This document shows, piece after piece, positions 24,401 to 37,600 of a DNA stretch of 64,000 nucleotides. Every line of letters begins with the position of its first letter. Positions within the stretch are counted from its first letter, which is position 1. The notes below the pieces were generated by a model. The model ran no database searches. It had not been told where the DNA came from and worked only from the letters and a program-made list of their open reading frames with translations. Source of the DNA: Neospora caninum Liverpool (Eukaryota > Apicomplexa > Conoidasida > Eucoccidiorida > Sarcocystidae); assembly GCF_000208865.1 (NCBI RefSeq), contig NC_018385.1, positions 798,298-862,297 on the forward strand, in the 5' to 3' direction. Both the position numbers and the translations under genes were made by a program.

Positions 24401-27400
24401 CCCTAAACACCGCCGTTCGCAGCTGTTGACTGCGTGTGTGGTTCTGCCGGCATACGACACAAGGAAGAACCATTGTGCAGTGCAGAGATCCCACCAAACT
24501 GACAACCTTTGATTCACCAATGCGGGCAACGACTTAAACGAAGGACAATTGCTGAAAGCTGCCCCAATTACACTCACGCTCGACACGAACAGGAATACTG
24601 ACACGGTTGCTCGTTTTACCCCTGCAATATAACTGGCATTGGCACTCACCGCCGTGAATCATTTGCTGCTCTGCGTAATCCCATGCTTCTGTTGCTTCCT
24701 CTTGGAACTTCTCTGAGACACACGATAGAACCAACAACACTGCCATTCGGACGCTGGAGGACCAGAGCCGCGCGTGACTTTGTACGAGATAAACCGGGGA
24801 TGAACTTGCAGTGCCGGACTTAGGGTCCGGAACTAGCGCACTCCCCTCCATAGGGCCGTCATCGCATGCACCTGCTTCGTCACATCGTCCTGGCAATCAG
24901 AGGGTCCTAGGTCGTTTCCCAGGAACCGTCCAAACTACGTCGCCACGTCAAACAACTGCACATCAGCTTGGGAGTCTGAGTTGCCCCATAAGCCCGCCTT
25001 CGGCGTCTCGATGTCAAAGGCTTCTCTGTACCATCTGCGCTGACAGTCCATGCTCTCAAGAAACTGGAGCCTGGTTGGTACCAGCGCGGCGAGATTTTCT
25101 ACGACACTCTCCCGAGACACCAGCATGAAGCCGCCCGGTACGAGGAGCGCGTCACGCTTTGCGAAACGGCAGTCACTTACCACTGATGAATTGTTTGTAG
25201 GCGTATCGCAATCCAAGGCGGAAATCGAACCCCTCTACTCCGTAGAGATTCATTTCACGGATACTCTCAACCAGGTCCTCAGCAACACCTGTGGTGGCAC
25301 TTTTACGTGCAGTCCATTGGTGCATCAGACGGCTGAAGAAACTTGCCCACCCCCTGTTGAGCCACAGCAGAGATAGAGCGAAGAACGCAGTCCCACATCC
25401 AGACTTTCTGAAGCTTTGCACACAAAACTCGGTCCCTGACACCGGACACAAAAGGAGACGCTACCCCACTTCTCTGGCAGGTCAGGCTGCGGTGTCTCAG
25501 CGGTTAAGACTACTGAGAATCAAAACAAACGGAGATCGTAGGCCTGTTTTTCCACCCCAGAACCAGGCGGCTTTCGGCTGCGTAGAATCTCAGTCTTCTA
25601 ACGGCTATACATACAAGGGACCGTCACTCGAGTTTGTCTGTTACCTTTTCCTCCTCCGTAGGGGTTTTACTGCGCTTGCGAGTTGCAGCTTCACGAAGCG
25701 AATCTGGTCCTCTGTCCAGCGTACGCAGTTGTGACGTTCTGAGCACAGGAGATGCGGGAACACGCGACCGAAACAACCCGATCCGGCCTTTGACGTGCAA
25801 CACAGTTCCGGTCTTTGGATAACCTCGCAGATCAAAGCAAGAATGAGCCAGATCGCTTCAGCGCAGTCTAGGTACGCCCTTTGGGTAGCTTTGAACCCAA
25901 CAGAAGGTCTTTTAAACGAAGCTGCGAAGGGTGTCTAGTGCCATGTACTTGTTTTGTCACGGGACAGCGCGGCCCGAAATCCCAAAAGCGACGGCGAAGA
26001 GAGAATCGGCCTTGAGCTCTGCATGGACCCCCTTGGCTAACCCCTCTGCGCCGAGTGGCTGCCCGTAGGTCTGACTTACGTGGAAACCAGTCTCCCCATC
26101 TGAAGTACACGCCTAGAGAGTTCGCTTGCTTCTCGTACGTTTCTGCAATTTTGTCGACCATGCCCAGAACTGTGTTCTCCTCATCGGAGCCGTCTTTGAT
26201 GACCGTCTCCTTGTTCCTCAGATGCTGGAAGAGTTTTTGGACGGTTTGGCAGACAGGGCATTCTGCAAGAATGTCCGGCGGAAGGTCGGCTGTTCGGGCG
26301 GCCACTCGCGCTTTGCTGAGAACTGAGCTCATCACCCCCGTCAAGGCCGCAGTCACCTCGGCATTGCTTTGCATATACATGAATGCCACTGAGTAGAGAG
26401 CATAAATGCGAAACACCACAGCACAAATGACTCTGCCGCAGATGCCTTGCTCCTAAACAGAGTGGAGGCAGCGTTCTATGCAGGGGGTTTGTGGGACGAT
26501 GCGGCTGTGAACCTCGTACATCAATCAGGTGAAAAATGTAATGTCGCGATAGATAATATTCGGGCAGCACGCATGCCGGAACAGAGATCTCACAGACCGC
26601 ACTCAAATCAGGGGGAAAAAGAGCGCCGACACCAGATTCCCGACTCCGCAGTGCCTCACAATCTGTTTTGTGGAAGGCAGTTCATCCGTCCCCTAAGCGA
26701 GCGTAAATCTACTTCCCAACTGTAGTGTGCTCCTGTCGGTGCGCTCTGCAGTCAGCCTCTCAAAATGTAACGGCATTATGCACCAGGTGGTTTGAAATAG
26801 AAGTCTGGATTCAATCTACGAACAAGACTGCTCTTCAAATCTTAACTCTGAGGATCTCAACGCCAAATGTCTTCGCGGTCGCTCCCGTGCATCGCTTACT
26901 GGCTTGTAAAGAGATTCCAACGGTTTTCGGAAAGGTCTGAAAACGCACTGAGAGCAGCAAGTCACCCACACCCGACAGGAAGTTCTGTAAAGTCCTGGCA
27001 GGGGGGGGGTGGGAGTATACTGGATGATGCACCACTGGTACATTATCGCTCGCGGCGGGAGCCCGCCGCGTCAACTTGAAACAATCACCCCAGTTTTAGA
27101 AATGAAAAAACGGCAGCGACTAGCTTTGGATGAAGCGATAACGCGTGTTTCCGTATTGCTCATCCAATGGTTGAGGAAGCCGTTAGTTTGGAGAACTCGA
27201 CCAATATGAAAGCACTTTCCCAAAGATCCTCGGTCGCTACATTTCGTCGTATAGTTCTCCATCAATGCCAGGTCACTGTTTTGGCTGTTTAGTACTTGTG
27301 GGATCGGCCGCCGTACCTTGATCTTGCTTGAGAGGCATTCCTAGCTTCACCCGTTCGTGCGCTGCAGGAAAGAGACGAGAAGTCACACTCAGTATATGCC

Positions 27401-30400
27401 TTTGGAAATGGTTGCTGATAAGAAACCTGTATTTCTAAATTGATATGCAGTACAGACAGTCGCGCATTTCAGCGGCGAAGCCCGAACTCCATGAGCACCT
27501 TGCCGCACAAGTTCGCAGAAGGTTGCGGTGCTCATAATAGCGTAATTATTTTTTACCGGTGCATCCGGTTTTGTGAACAACGCCAAAGACACAAGGGCGA
27601 CTTCCGTGCCCAGCGACAAGTACGCAAACGCCGCAGCGTCACAGGTTACCCTGGCTTGTCTCGCTCTTTGGGAAAGAGATGGATGATAATGGCTTCTAAC
27701 GGAAAGACGGCGGTGCCGGACGTAGCTGCTGATCTTATATCTGGTTTTGGGGGTAACTACTTGACCGCCTAGCTTATTTCATATCTCCTACAAAAATTCT
27801 GGGCGTATAGCACAGCCGAGCAACAAAACGGCTGTTCACGGATGCAGCGCCTTTCGCAGGATAGTGCGTCCGTATTCTTACGGGATCGGAACGATTGCAT
27901 TATCTTTGTGAAGTCCCTCGCGAAGTGGGCTCTCACTCCTTGCCACAGAGCCGTCTCAGCCTCTCCTTCGAACTCGATGACCATGCCTCCAAGACGCTCG
28001 TAAACATAAGCCTCGAGGGCTGCGACTGAAACTGAAAACAGAGCACTCAGTGTAGCTCGTTGACAGAGTCATCCGGGGGATCGCATTCATGGTCAATCAG
28101 AATCGAAAAGAAGAGCGAGCCAAGAAAAGGTCGTTCTACAGTCATTCCTGCCTCCTTAAAGCTTACAAGTGCTGTACTTGGAGATTATCTTGTGGATGAG
28201 CGCCAGCACCGGGGCATCAATTGTGTCGTTGACCTCCGTCCGAAAACGTGCATAGCTTGATTGTTTGAGAAAGGTGGCGGTGACACGGAACCTCTCTTGA
28301 GAGACGCATGAGAGGCACACACAATGCCGTGGGTTCAGTTAAGCCCTCGGCCGCACTCATGTGACTGAGGAAGCACTGAATTACTGGTGTGCAGCGGGAG
28401 CACGCTATTGCGTAAGGTCCACACCACCTTCACAATGCAGAACAGTGTATGAGTTTTTTGGGGGGGGGGGGGTTTCAGCTCAATAAGCAAGCCTGCTCCT
28501 GACCCGTTGTTTGGCTGGAAAAGGAAAGTGGCCAAAGCCACAAGTCAAGAGAGGAAGTGTTTGTAAAGCCCTGGATTGACGTCAGTGACCAGTTAGGTGA
28601 TGTACGGTCAGGCCACCAGAAGCCAGGCCCACCTTTCTGAGGGGAACTCGACTCTGCGGAACTCAACTGCGTCAGATTGTGCACGAGACGCAGAGATAAA
28701 GGATTTCAAGACCCAGTCGAATGAGAAATCTGCATCCCTGACCGTCATTTCCTGCGGGCGGGGAGCCAGAAACATGTGCACAGAAAGGCGTGCACAAGTG
28801 GCAGGCAGCGCCAGGATTACACGCTCACCGTCCTCCCGCACAAAATTCCGGACCGCCTGAATGAGCTTGAACATTCCTTCCGGAGTCTGCCTCTCCGCGT
28901 CCGACACAATTTGCCGACTAAATTTGTAGTAAACGCTAGCGACGGCCGGGTGCTCGTCGACGACAACATCGAGGATCTTTTGTGCGGTGTTGGGCAACTG
29001 CCATGCGTCTGCTGTTGCCACTTGGTCAGCTAAAATGTCGAGGGCCTCGAGAGCTGAAGACACGAACAGAGACAGCGGCCTCACCCTTCGTGTCTGTTTG
29101 CCCTGAAACAGCGTGTGAGGCTGAGCCGAGCGTGCAGTCCGACACGACTATCCGCCAAGTGCCTGACCGACCTCCCACGGGGATAGTCCCCCTTTAAGAA
29201 ATTCGAATATCCGGAAACGTTGTGCCGCCACCTGAGCAGCGACATCAACGTTATGAGGCTCACCTGAAGTGCGGAAGGGAGCGCAACTGCCAGGATCCCT
29301 CTTGAAGATCCCACGTCCTACATCGGCCATGAACTGCCTGTCAACCTGCATCTTAAGGAAATAGGCCGTCGCTGCATGATTGCATTCCCGAGCCTCCGAG
29401 ACGAACGTTACAGCAGCTTCCTTGATCTCAGGAAACGCGAGGACTGTGGGTCGGGAAGACTCGCACTTGAGTCCGCTCGACCGGCTGTGGTCACTCATGG
29501 CTCCCAGCGCGCGCAGTCCTGCCACATCCTCGGCCAAGAAGAATCTTTCCAAGTTCACTTGAACGTCTCGTTCTTTCCTGACAGCCAGCACTTGCGCTGC
29601 AGGGTCGAAGACGAAAAGTTCTTCCAACGTCGCCTCCAGGTCGTCTCGGAACGGGTACAAATCTACTGGAACGTTGCTAACTCGGAGGCTGGTTCTGTCC
29701 ACGACTTGGTACTCGTCCTTGTACAATTGAACTGCAGCAGGCAGGGGGGAGACAGACGAGTTTGCAGGCAATCAGCGAGCCCAAGGTAAGTGACGGGCAA
29801 TGCAAACAAACCTTCACGTCCAACGTCTCTTCCACCGGCGCCAAGTGCGTCTGTGAACGCCACCAGTCGGCCGGACGCGAGGGCAACTCCGAAATGCAGA
29901 TGACCTCGACGCAGAGCCACCGCAGTCCCCCCGACATATGAGCCTTTCGTGCATTCACATAAACGCTTGTTCGTGTTAACCGACGGCAAAGAAGCAGAGT
30001 TTGGCATATCGTAGCTGTGTCTCTTCCATAGTCAGAAACAGGCAAACAGAAGAGCCGGGGGGTTGCTCGACTGAGCAAACAGTCGAAGCAATCCTGGAAA
30101 CGCTTTTGGTAAGGTTCAGTAAAACGGCCTTCTCCCGGCGCCAGCTACGCTTACGAACAAGCTGACTGCCCATGACGTTAACAGCCGCGTGGTGGACGAG
30201 CGCTCCGGCCCAAGTAGACATCTTTTCAGTCAACAGTTGTTTCGTTACAGCCCCCAAGGCTCCTGTGACGGCGCGCTTGATGTGTACGGGGTTGGAAACG
30301 GAGTTTGCTGACAAAACATCACAAGGGAATCCACAACGCCTGCGAGACAGGGTGGGCGCTGAATAAGTCGGCGGGAAAACCCTAACACTCGCACCAAGCC

Positions 30401-33400
30401 TCGAAAACATTGCCGCAGTGCTGGAGATACCACGGCCACTCGCAACTGGAGGGCCCTGTAGGCTCCTTTGAAGACCCGCGCTTTTCGGCTGCTCAAGGGC
30501 CTCGAAGAAGCCATCGTAGGCGTCTTTCGCGGCCAAGCCGCGTACAGTTCGCCCCTGGATTTTCGAGAGGAGGAACAGAAACGTCGAGCACGCATAGTTT
30601 GCTAGAACAGCAGAAAACATAAGTCTTACGGTGCCTCTTGAGAGCATTGAATACGCGCTTCGAGAACATTTGTCTCTTCTTTGCTGTGAGGTGAATAAAC
30701 CACGGAAAATCTTGAGGGGAGGCCTTCTTCTTTAAGGCCATTTCGCGATAACGCGTCTCAATCTCCCTTCTAAAGGCAGCTTCTCCGTCTGATCGTTAGC
30801 AGCACATTGCAGGCAGAATGCGAAAACACGCAGTCAAAATTGCTCCAACCGGTCACGCTGGCGTGAGCTCACAAGGCTCAGAAAGAGCAGAATGTACAAC
30901 CAACTGGGCACGGCTTGGCCGGATAGATTCGTGTTCACGTGAAGCCTCGATCAAGACGAACTCTCGCGCCAGTTGACAAGGGAAACGCAGGAACTGATTT
31001 TCTCCCGCTTGGTGCTTGCGTCTGCGTCGATTTATGCGGACGGACGCTCTCCCCTCGCAGAACCTTCTTGCTGACGGCCGGAAGCCGGGGGTGTAGCACT
31101 TACATTGCAGGGCGCAGTGTTGAATGTTCCGCGTCAACACACTGTGGACGATGTGCAGACTCTTTGTCGAGTCCCACGTCTTCAAGGTGGAAAACGTCTC
31201 TTCGAAAAGAGTCCTGTTCCCAGGACTCAGTTGTGCGCGAAACTCATCGAGGGTGCGAATGCGCTGAAAGAGGAGAAAGCTTTGACTCGGAGTCGTGTTG
31301 CTCAACACGCTCGCATCCGGCAAGTTGGGAACTTTGTACATGTCGAGAAAGTTCATGATCTGGGCCGCAACACCTCACACACAGCTGCGCGTTCGTTGAC
31401 GCAGGAAAAGTTGTCACGCTGCGAGAAAGGGGGGCGGAACCGTCGGCTTCGAGAGACGAATCCGCTCGTCATGAGCTCAGGGAGCCGACGCAGCCACAGG
31501 AGACGCTATCGAAATGGTGGACCGCAGGAGAAGCCGCAAGCACTCAGACGCGGCTTAGCTCTAGACCGACCTCTGGCTCGAAGAGGCCTGGCGTCACACT
31601 CGCGTCTCCCACGAAGTCCCTGTTCCTCGCTATCGCGTTGCTTCGTGCGGGAATGCTGAAGCCCCACGACAGAATGTTTTGTTTGATGTTCTGAACTCGA
31701 GCGTGGACGCCTCCGTTTCCGGTTCTCTAGGCACCCCATCTGAGAAGCGAACTCTCGGCGGCAGCACTCGATCTGCCAGGAAAGGCATAGGCTGTGGACT
31801 CACAAAGATGATTTCGACGAGTTGCGTTTCGGAAACGTTTGGAAAGACGAACGGAGCCTCGCCGCTGCAAACACATCGCGAACCAGGTTTCTATTATCTG
31901 AAATTCGAGCTCGATAAAAAATGCCCGAATGTTGACTCGTCAACACTTTACTCGAAATGTAGTCCGTACCGCGGAGCTGTGCCGAGAGCATCTGACGCAA
32001 ACAGCGCTCGAAACGGGACCGGTACCCCTGGCAACGACACGTTTGCAGGAGCTCTAAACAGACGAGTGCTTGCCACATCGCCGCACGCTGCCACTGTCCA
32101 ATGCAGGGCCGGACGATGCGCTGCTACTACTTTTTAGGAAAGAGGTCCGCTTCTCAGATGGGTAGAAAGCACAGACTCCCGAGCTTCGACAGTTGCCCGT
32201 CTCTTCACCGTCAAGAGACAAACAAACGCTCTGGCCGCTTACGCTGTTTTGGGTCGGAACGCCGCTGCGCCCAGCAGGAAACTCTTGTACGCAATTGCAT
32301 CCTCGGCAAGATCTCTCTGAGCTTGCTCGAGAAGACTGGCGTCTACCATCCCCTGTTTCGTGAGATACCAGGACCACAGCGGCTTGGAGACCACCCAAAG
32401 GAAAGTCCCCACAAAAAAGAGTCCGCTCGACGACGTAAGCATCAGGGTGCCGTTTGCAAGCTGAGACAACAGAACCCGGTTTGAAAATGCGAAGGAAATG
32501 AGGTTCCGGTAAGGATCGACGAAGTCGTAGAAGAAACGGCCGCGCCCGAATAGCCAGCGGAGGATGCTTTGGAATTTCTCGAAGAAGGCTGCGATGGCTT
32601 GGAATGTCTTCAGCATGCGGAAGAATGAGATGGCCTTTCGTATGGCGACGTCCTGCTCACACAGCAACGAGACCGGACGGCACGCCGCGCCAAAAGACCA
32701 CCATATTGCAAAGGAATCGGATATCGCATTCCATACAGCATTTCGGAGACGCTGCAGAACGCAACGGGGACTCTGGACACGGTCTATTTTGGACAAGCAA
32801 GACAGGCGCGCGAGGCAGCGGGCACGATCTATGCTGGGGAACGCGAACACGGGCGCTAGTTGGTCACCGGCGGCCGAAGGCACGTGGCAAGACCCTTCGG
32901 TTTCCGAGAGACTTCTCAGCAGGTCAGCCTACTCACATGATGCCGACTGCTTCTCTTCTGAAACGTACCACAACAAATGCCCAAGCGCTGCCGAAGGCAC
33001 GCAGAAGCAGTGAGACGGCGAAATTGAACGCATCAAAGACCATCCGAAGAGATGCCGTCAAGATTTTTCCGAGTCCAGCAAATCTTTTCTCGCGCCAGGA
33101 CGTCTTCATTCCTTCCAAGTGTTTACGAAGCACGACGGATGCTTTCCGCTTCGTCAGGTTGTCTCTCATTTTACTCCGAACTTCCTCCAAGGCCGCCGGC
33201 GAGGGGGGAACTGCACCCGGCTCCCCAGCGGGGACGCGGGCTGCCTTCACCCACTGAGCGTCTGCGTCGATATTTTCTGCAACCACAGTCTGGCCGTCGG
33301 CCATCTCTCGAGCGCCTATGAAAGCTTCGTTGATCTCCGTCCACGGCTGCGGCTCCTTTGGATCCTCGTTGCGGCGTTCAGGGGCTACGTCTCCATCATT

Positions 33401-34651
33401 CTTCGCGTCACGGGTTCCAGTCATCGCAGCTGCTGTCATGTCAACCTGGACAGTCTCTTCGGCCCGAAGTTGCGCCCAGACGAGACCGAAAGTCTGAAAG
33501 TGGCTAGTTTGCAGGCGGCTCGAGAAGCCTTGTGTGAATGCCTGCCGGTTAAGTTCTATCCCCTTTGAGACAGCGAAGGAGAGGAATCCAATGATGCTCG
33601 CAACGAGTGACAGAATGGCCAACGGAGAGGCGGGGCTGGCGGCGACCGTTATACTTGCAGTCGCCACGAGGAAGATGTTGAATCCGAGAAGTATCGCCGG
33701 CAGGCAGCGCACAATGTGACCGACGATTCTTTTCGCAAGAATAGCGACCTTCTGTTGCACCAGCGACGCTAAGCGCTTCAGGAACTGCAGCGCCTTGGAG
33801 TCCTTCCTCGTCCCTCCCTCCTTCCCTTTCATTCGCCTCTGAAACCAGTTTTTGATTTTCGCCCGCACCACACGTGTTCCACGAAACGCGCGCCTGAACA
33901 CGAGGCCAAGACGATGCAGCATGCGAGAAATCCCCTGGGCGAAGGATGTCTTTCCCGGTGCAGGCAACGCCGGGCGGAGCTTCCAGCAGAGTTGGGAAGT
34001 CTCCTCATCCTGTGGGTCTTGACTGTGCCTCGGCGTACCCGCGTCCCATCCATGCGTCAATGCTTCCCTCTTGTGGCGTCGCAGCTGAGTAGCAACTTCC
34101 TCGTAGTACATATTGGCTAGATCTGCCAGGTCTCTGGTTGGCGTGTGTTCTGCATCAACTCCCCGGTCGCCTGCCTTCACCTGTGCGTGGAGAGCTTCCA
34201 CCGCTCGGGCATCGACGCCGGAGGCAAGGGGAAACGGTGTCCCCGTATCCTCGCACCTCAGAAGAAGATCTGCCTGCTGCCTGAGGTACGCCTCATCGAT
34301 GGGCGGCGCTCTTCCTCCCTCATCCTTTGCTAGAACCCCATCCTCCCCCGTGATTCCCTGTGAGGTTTCGCTTCCGCTGCTTCCATGCTTTCCTGCCTCT
34401 TTCCGCCGCGACAGCGTTCCGTCGTACTGATGAGGCCATGTTTCAGCCTCATCGGGGGGCGGGCCAGCTGTGGAAGGTTCCGCTGGCGAGGACAGTCTCC
34501 TGGAGATGAGAGAAGAGATCTTCAGCGCCCGCACCGAGGCGCAGTCGTCAACAATCAGCAGTGCCAGGGTCAGCAAGATAAGAAGAGTATGCCGACGCAA
34601 AGGTGCGGGTGCCTCGCGGCGAGCGAATTGACGACTCTCCGGCGGCGCCAT
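24400..34651 (-). CDS. Large multi-exon secretory-pathway protein with several hydrophobic segments (unidentified)
   Basis: The first exon (34651-32937) starts with ATG and encodes a signal peptide (LLILLTLALLIVDDCASVRA, roughly residues 23-42). A basic region and a long hydrophobic pair near residues 290-360 (LLGFNIFLVATASITVAA and following) come next. Exon 32833-32243 joins in phase and holds another helix (GLFFVGTFLWVVSKPLWSW). Further exons: 32027-31804 (tentative), 31359-31104, 30769-30630, 30601 to about 30.1 kb, 29731-29172 and 29053-28633. From there 28633, 28255-28167, 28019-27882, 26388-26080 and 25435-25181 form an unbroken in-phase chain. A coding-looking segment follows to about 24.95 kb; hydrophobic frames near 24.75 and 24.6 kb may be the C terminus. 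Phases do not close at 32243/32027, 31104/30769 and after 25181. The protein should exceed 1,300 residues, mostly helical. Size, signal peptide and membrane segments recall rhoptry-neck-type proteins, but I see no diagnostic motif and give no name. Confidence 0.72.
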
Positions 34652-37600
34652 GTCAATGTCACCGTGTTGCCACTAGGCGGCAACTTGCTACGTCGAAGGC
34701 ATTGTCTTTGAGGAATGACGACCGGCGACTAAATGGTGTTACGCTCACACGCGACTGGGATCGAGCAGCCCTAAAGGGACGCGCAGTACACTCCGCAAGG
34801 CCTGACGGAGCAGACTGAAACCCGCGGAGGCTGCTCTGACGAGCTGGACTCGTCGATTTCCCTCCTTTCCTTGGTCCTGCAAAGCCGAGAGAGTCGACAA
34901 CGTCAATAAAAGCAGGTTGAAGGCGGTCTTCATGCAACTTCCTCTTTGATGGCAGCATGAGACTCGGTTTTTGGCAAATGGACGGCGAATGGACAAGAAG
35001 ACAGCGGCGCGTCGTCGGACGCGTCCCTCTCGACGCGCTGCGCGGCGCGGAAGAGTGTGACCATACAAAAAGCCCATTCGAAAAGCTCCTCTTTTCACGA
35101 CAATTAAGATGGTAAGTTTCGGCGGCGATCTGGCGCTTATCGTAGACGAGAAACAGGGGCGAACTTTGCTGTGAAGAAGACGAGGTGTCGGAAAGCAAGA
35201 CGCAATGCAGAGCCCTCCAGGTGACCCTCAGTTCGTGGCCACGCACGAGTCATTGCCAGTGATGCCAAAGGCGCCTCCAGGCGCATACTCAAGGGAAGGA
35301 ATTCACCTCGCTTTGTTCCATATATATTCACACCCGTAAACGGTTTTCAATCAGAAACGGAAAGAGCACGTGAAGGCCTTCCCCCACGTCCTAGAGACTG
35401 CCCTCGATGGCCGGGTTTTCGGTAGACACACAGAGTGTAAGGGTACCAAAGCCGGCTTGCCCGGAACGGATGCGCCCGGCTCTACCGTTCGGAGGCCCCC
35501 GGCGGCGAAGCTGCAAGAGAGCAAGAGAGGCTGAGGCACATCATCCAGCTAGTCGAGCGTTAAGGTCAATGCAAATGCGCTTGGAGAGAGATCATTCGTT
35601 TTTTCATCCCGGTCGGAAATTCGAAAGAGGCCAGTGCCGACGCCGAAAGAATCGTATATGCCCGTACCTGCAACTGTTCACCGCCCACTAAAATGTTTTC
35701 CCCAACGGCCAACCTTGTCCACTCAGCGACTCCATACGAGCATCCTATCCTCCCGCCCGCTCCTTTTAGACAGCACACGCCCTACTGCCAGGGCCTGGAA
35801 TGATGTGGCGGTTGCCCCGTAGAAAGGCGGAGTCTTGCCGGCTTTTTTCATCCAGATCGCTTGCCCATATCCTTCCGATTTGTTTTGTAGGGACAAGTTG
35901 ATCTCCCTTCCAATATCACAGTGCAAATCACGCGTGTGCTCCGGCGGGCCGCAGTACTAGAATATGCTGGCGCAGTACTGGACCAAGCTCGGGTGCATAC
36001 ACCGTTTCTTGCTCGGTGCAGCAAGCACCTTACGACGAACGCGAGGTTTCTGGCACTCAGCGCAGTTACTAAAGCTCTGCTTTCATCTAGGCAGCAATGC
36101 TTGCTCGCGGTCTCTCCTACGTTGTCAACACTGGCGCAAAACTGGCTGAAGGACGAGATTCATCCCACGCCCATCTCGGCGGCCCTGCAGGGTCATGCCA
36201 CACCTCGTGCGACAGTTGGTTGTCGTCCACAGTATTTCCGCAGAATTTGTCGTCGACAGGGGTTTTACATGGCATGGACGGAGGAGCTTGTGACGCTCGC
36301 CTCGACACCACGAGGATATATGCGAGGCATCGTGGACACCTTTCCTTCGAGTACGTCCCGATTGAGTTCCTGAGTCGCCGAAAATGGAACCACACAGACA
36401 GTAGCTGACGCACCCACAGCCAGCGCTGTATAATAGTGACCCGGGATTTCAGGTTTCTGGTCAAAAGTCCATTGTACTTGATTTGACATGCGAAACTGCT
36501 CTGGAATTCCAAGAGTCTACCGCTTGAAAAAAACATCCCTGTTATCATCTGAACAAAGGGAAGCAATGAGCCCATGGGGTGCTATATGTGCTTTGCACCG
36601 GCGAGTGAATACGAGCCGGTGGTCTAACGCCCGAGTGTCACCAGACGAGTACGGCGTCACGTCAGTTTCAGACAGCAGAGTTGGTTCTGGTCCATTCTAG
36701 TCCCAGAGCCAACCAGCCAGTCGGTCACCGAACTCTCATCTTGTGGACGGGAAACTGCCCTACAGGGAGTCTCGCGGCGCTTTTTTTCCCGCCTTCCTGT
36801 TGTCAGATAAGTAGGAGACATTAATGCGATTGGACGCGTCTAATTGTTCGTGTGCGAGTTCATGTTTCAAACCGAAGCAAATTCCCTAAGCTTACGTATT
36901 CCTGCTGTCGGTGGCACACCTCTCCATGTCCGTCGCACGGAAAGAGAAACCCAATCGTGATAGTAACTATAAATCGCACGTTTTCGTCTAAAAACGAGGT
37001 AGCACATACGATATTAAGCGAGGATGTACCGCTTCGTTCCCGAGAAACCGCGAGAGAGCAGTTCATATCTTCTCGTGCGCCGGCAGGGAACCTGTCTTGC
37101 ACTGATGCCAAGAACCGAGAGATGACCCACGAAGGCTCTGACTGGAGGCCCGTCGTGTCTGGGACGTCCCAGGCCGTCGTTGCACCAGTAACTCACGCGG
37201 AATTTTGGGGTCGACACAGGACAAAAGAGAGCATGCCAGCCTGGTCAATTCTTATTCTTCCAAGACATCTCATAGAACAGGCGACACTAGGTCAATCTAC
37301 ATGCGCTGACAGCCTCTGAAACGGCTTCCACCGGACAACGCTGCGACTTCTATAGTGATCAATGAGAATCGAAATCTCAAGGTGTTGATGAGAGGTATCT
37401 TTAGCAAGGCATCGTAAAAGTTGAGGCGCGTGAGGCATTCCTCCACGAGTTTGTTTCGGATTTGTCTAGATACAAGAAGGAGATGGTCTATCGCCCGAAA
37501 TCACGCATGTTCATTTTCAGATCAAAGGTGTTGAAGTACAGCTGAAGTAAACTTTAATGTGGGCTGCGTCGGCTGTCATGAAATGATATGCTGAAGTGGC

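Noticed and set aside
24600..24680. A 28-base intron joining MIHG to a hydrophobic C-terminal frame
   Set aside because: The phases would fit, but the intron would be far shorter than others in this window, so the join was not used.
25490..25570. Leader resembling a tRNA A box (CTCAGCGGTTAAGAC)
   Set aside because: No matching TTCGA arm or acceptor pairing follows.
24400..34651. Assigning the large secretory gene to the RON2-like family
   Set aside because: I considered this from size, signal peptide and membrane segments. No paired-cysteine AMA-binding loop or other diagnostic motif could be read, and the C-terminal exons are unresolved.
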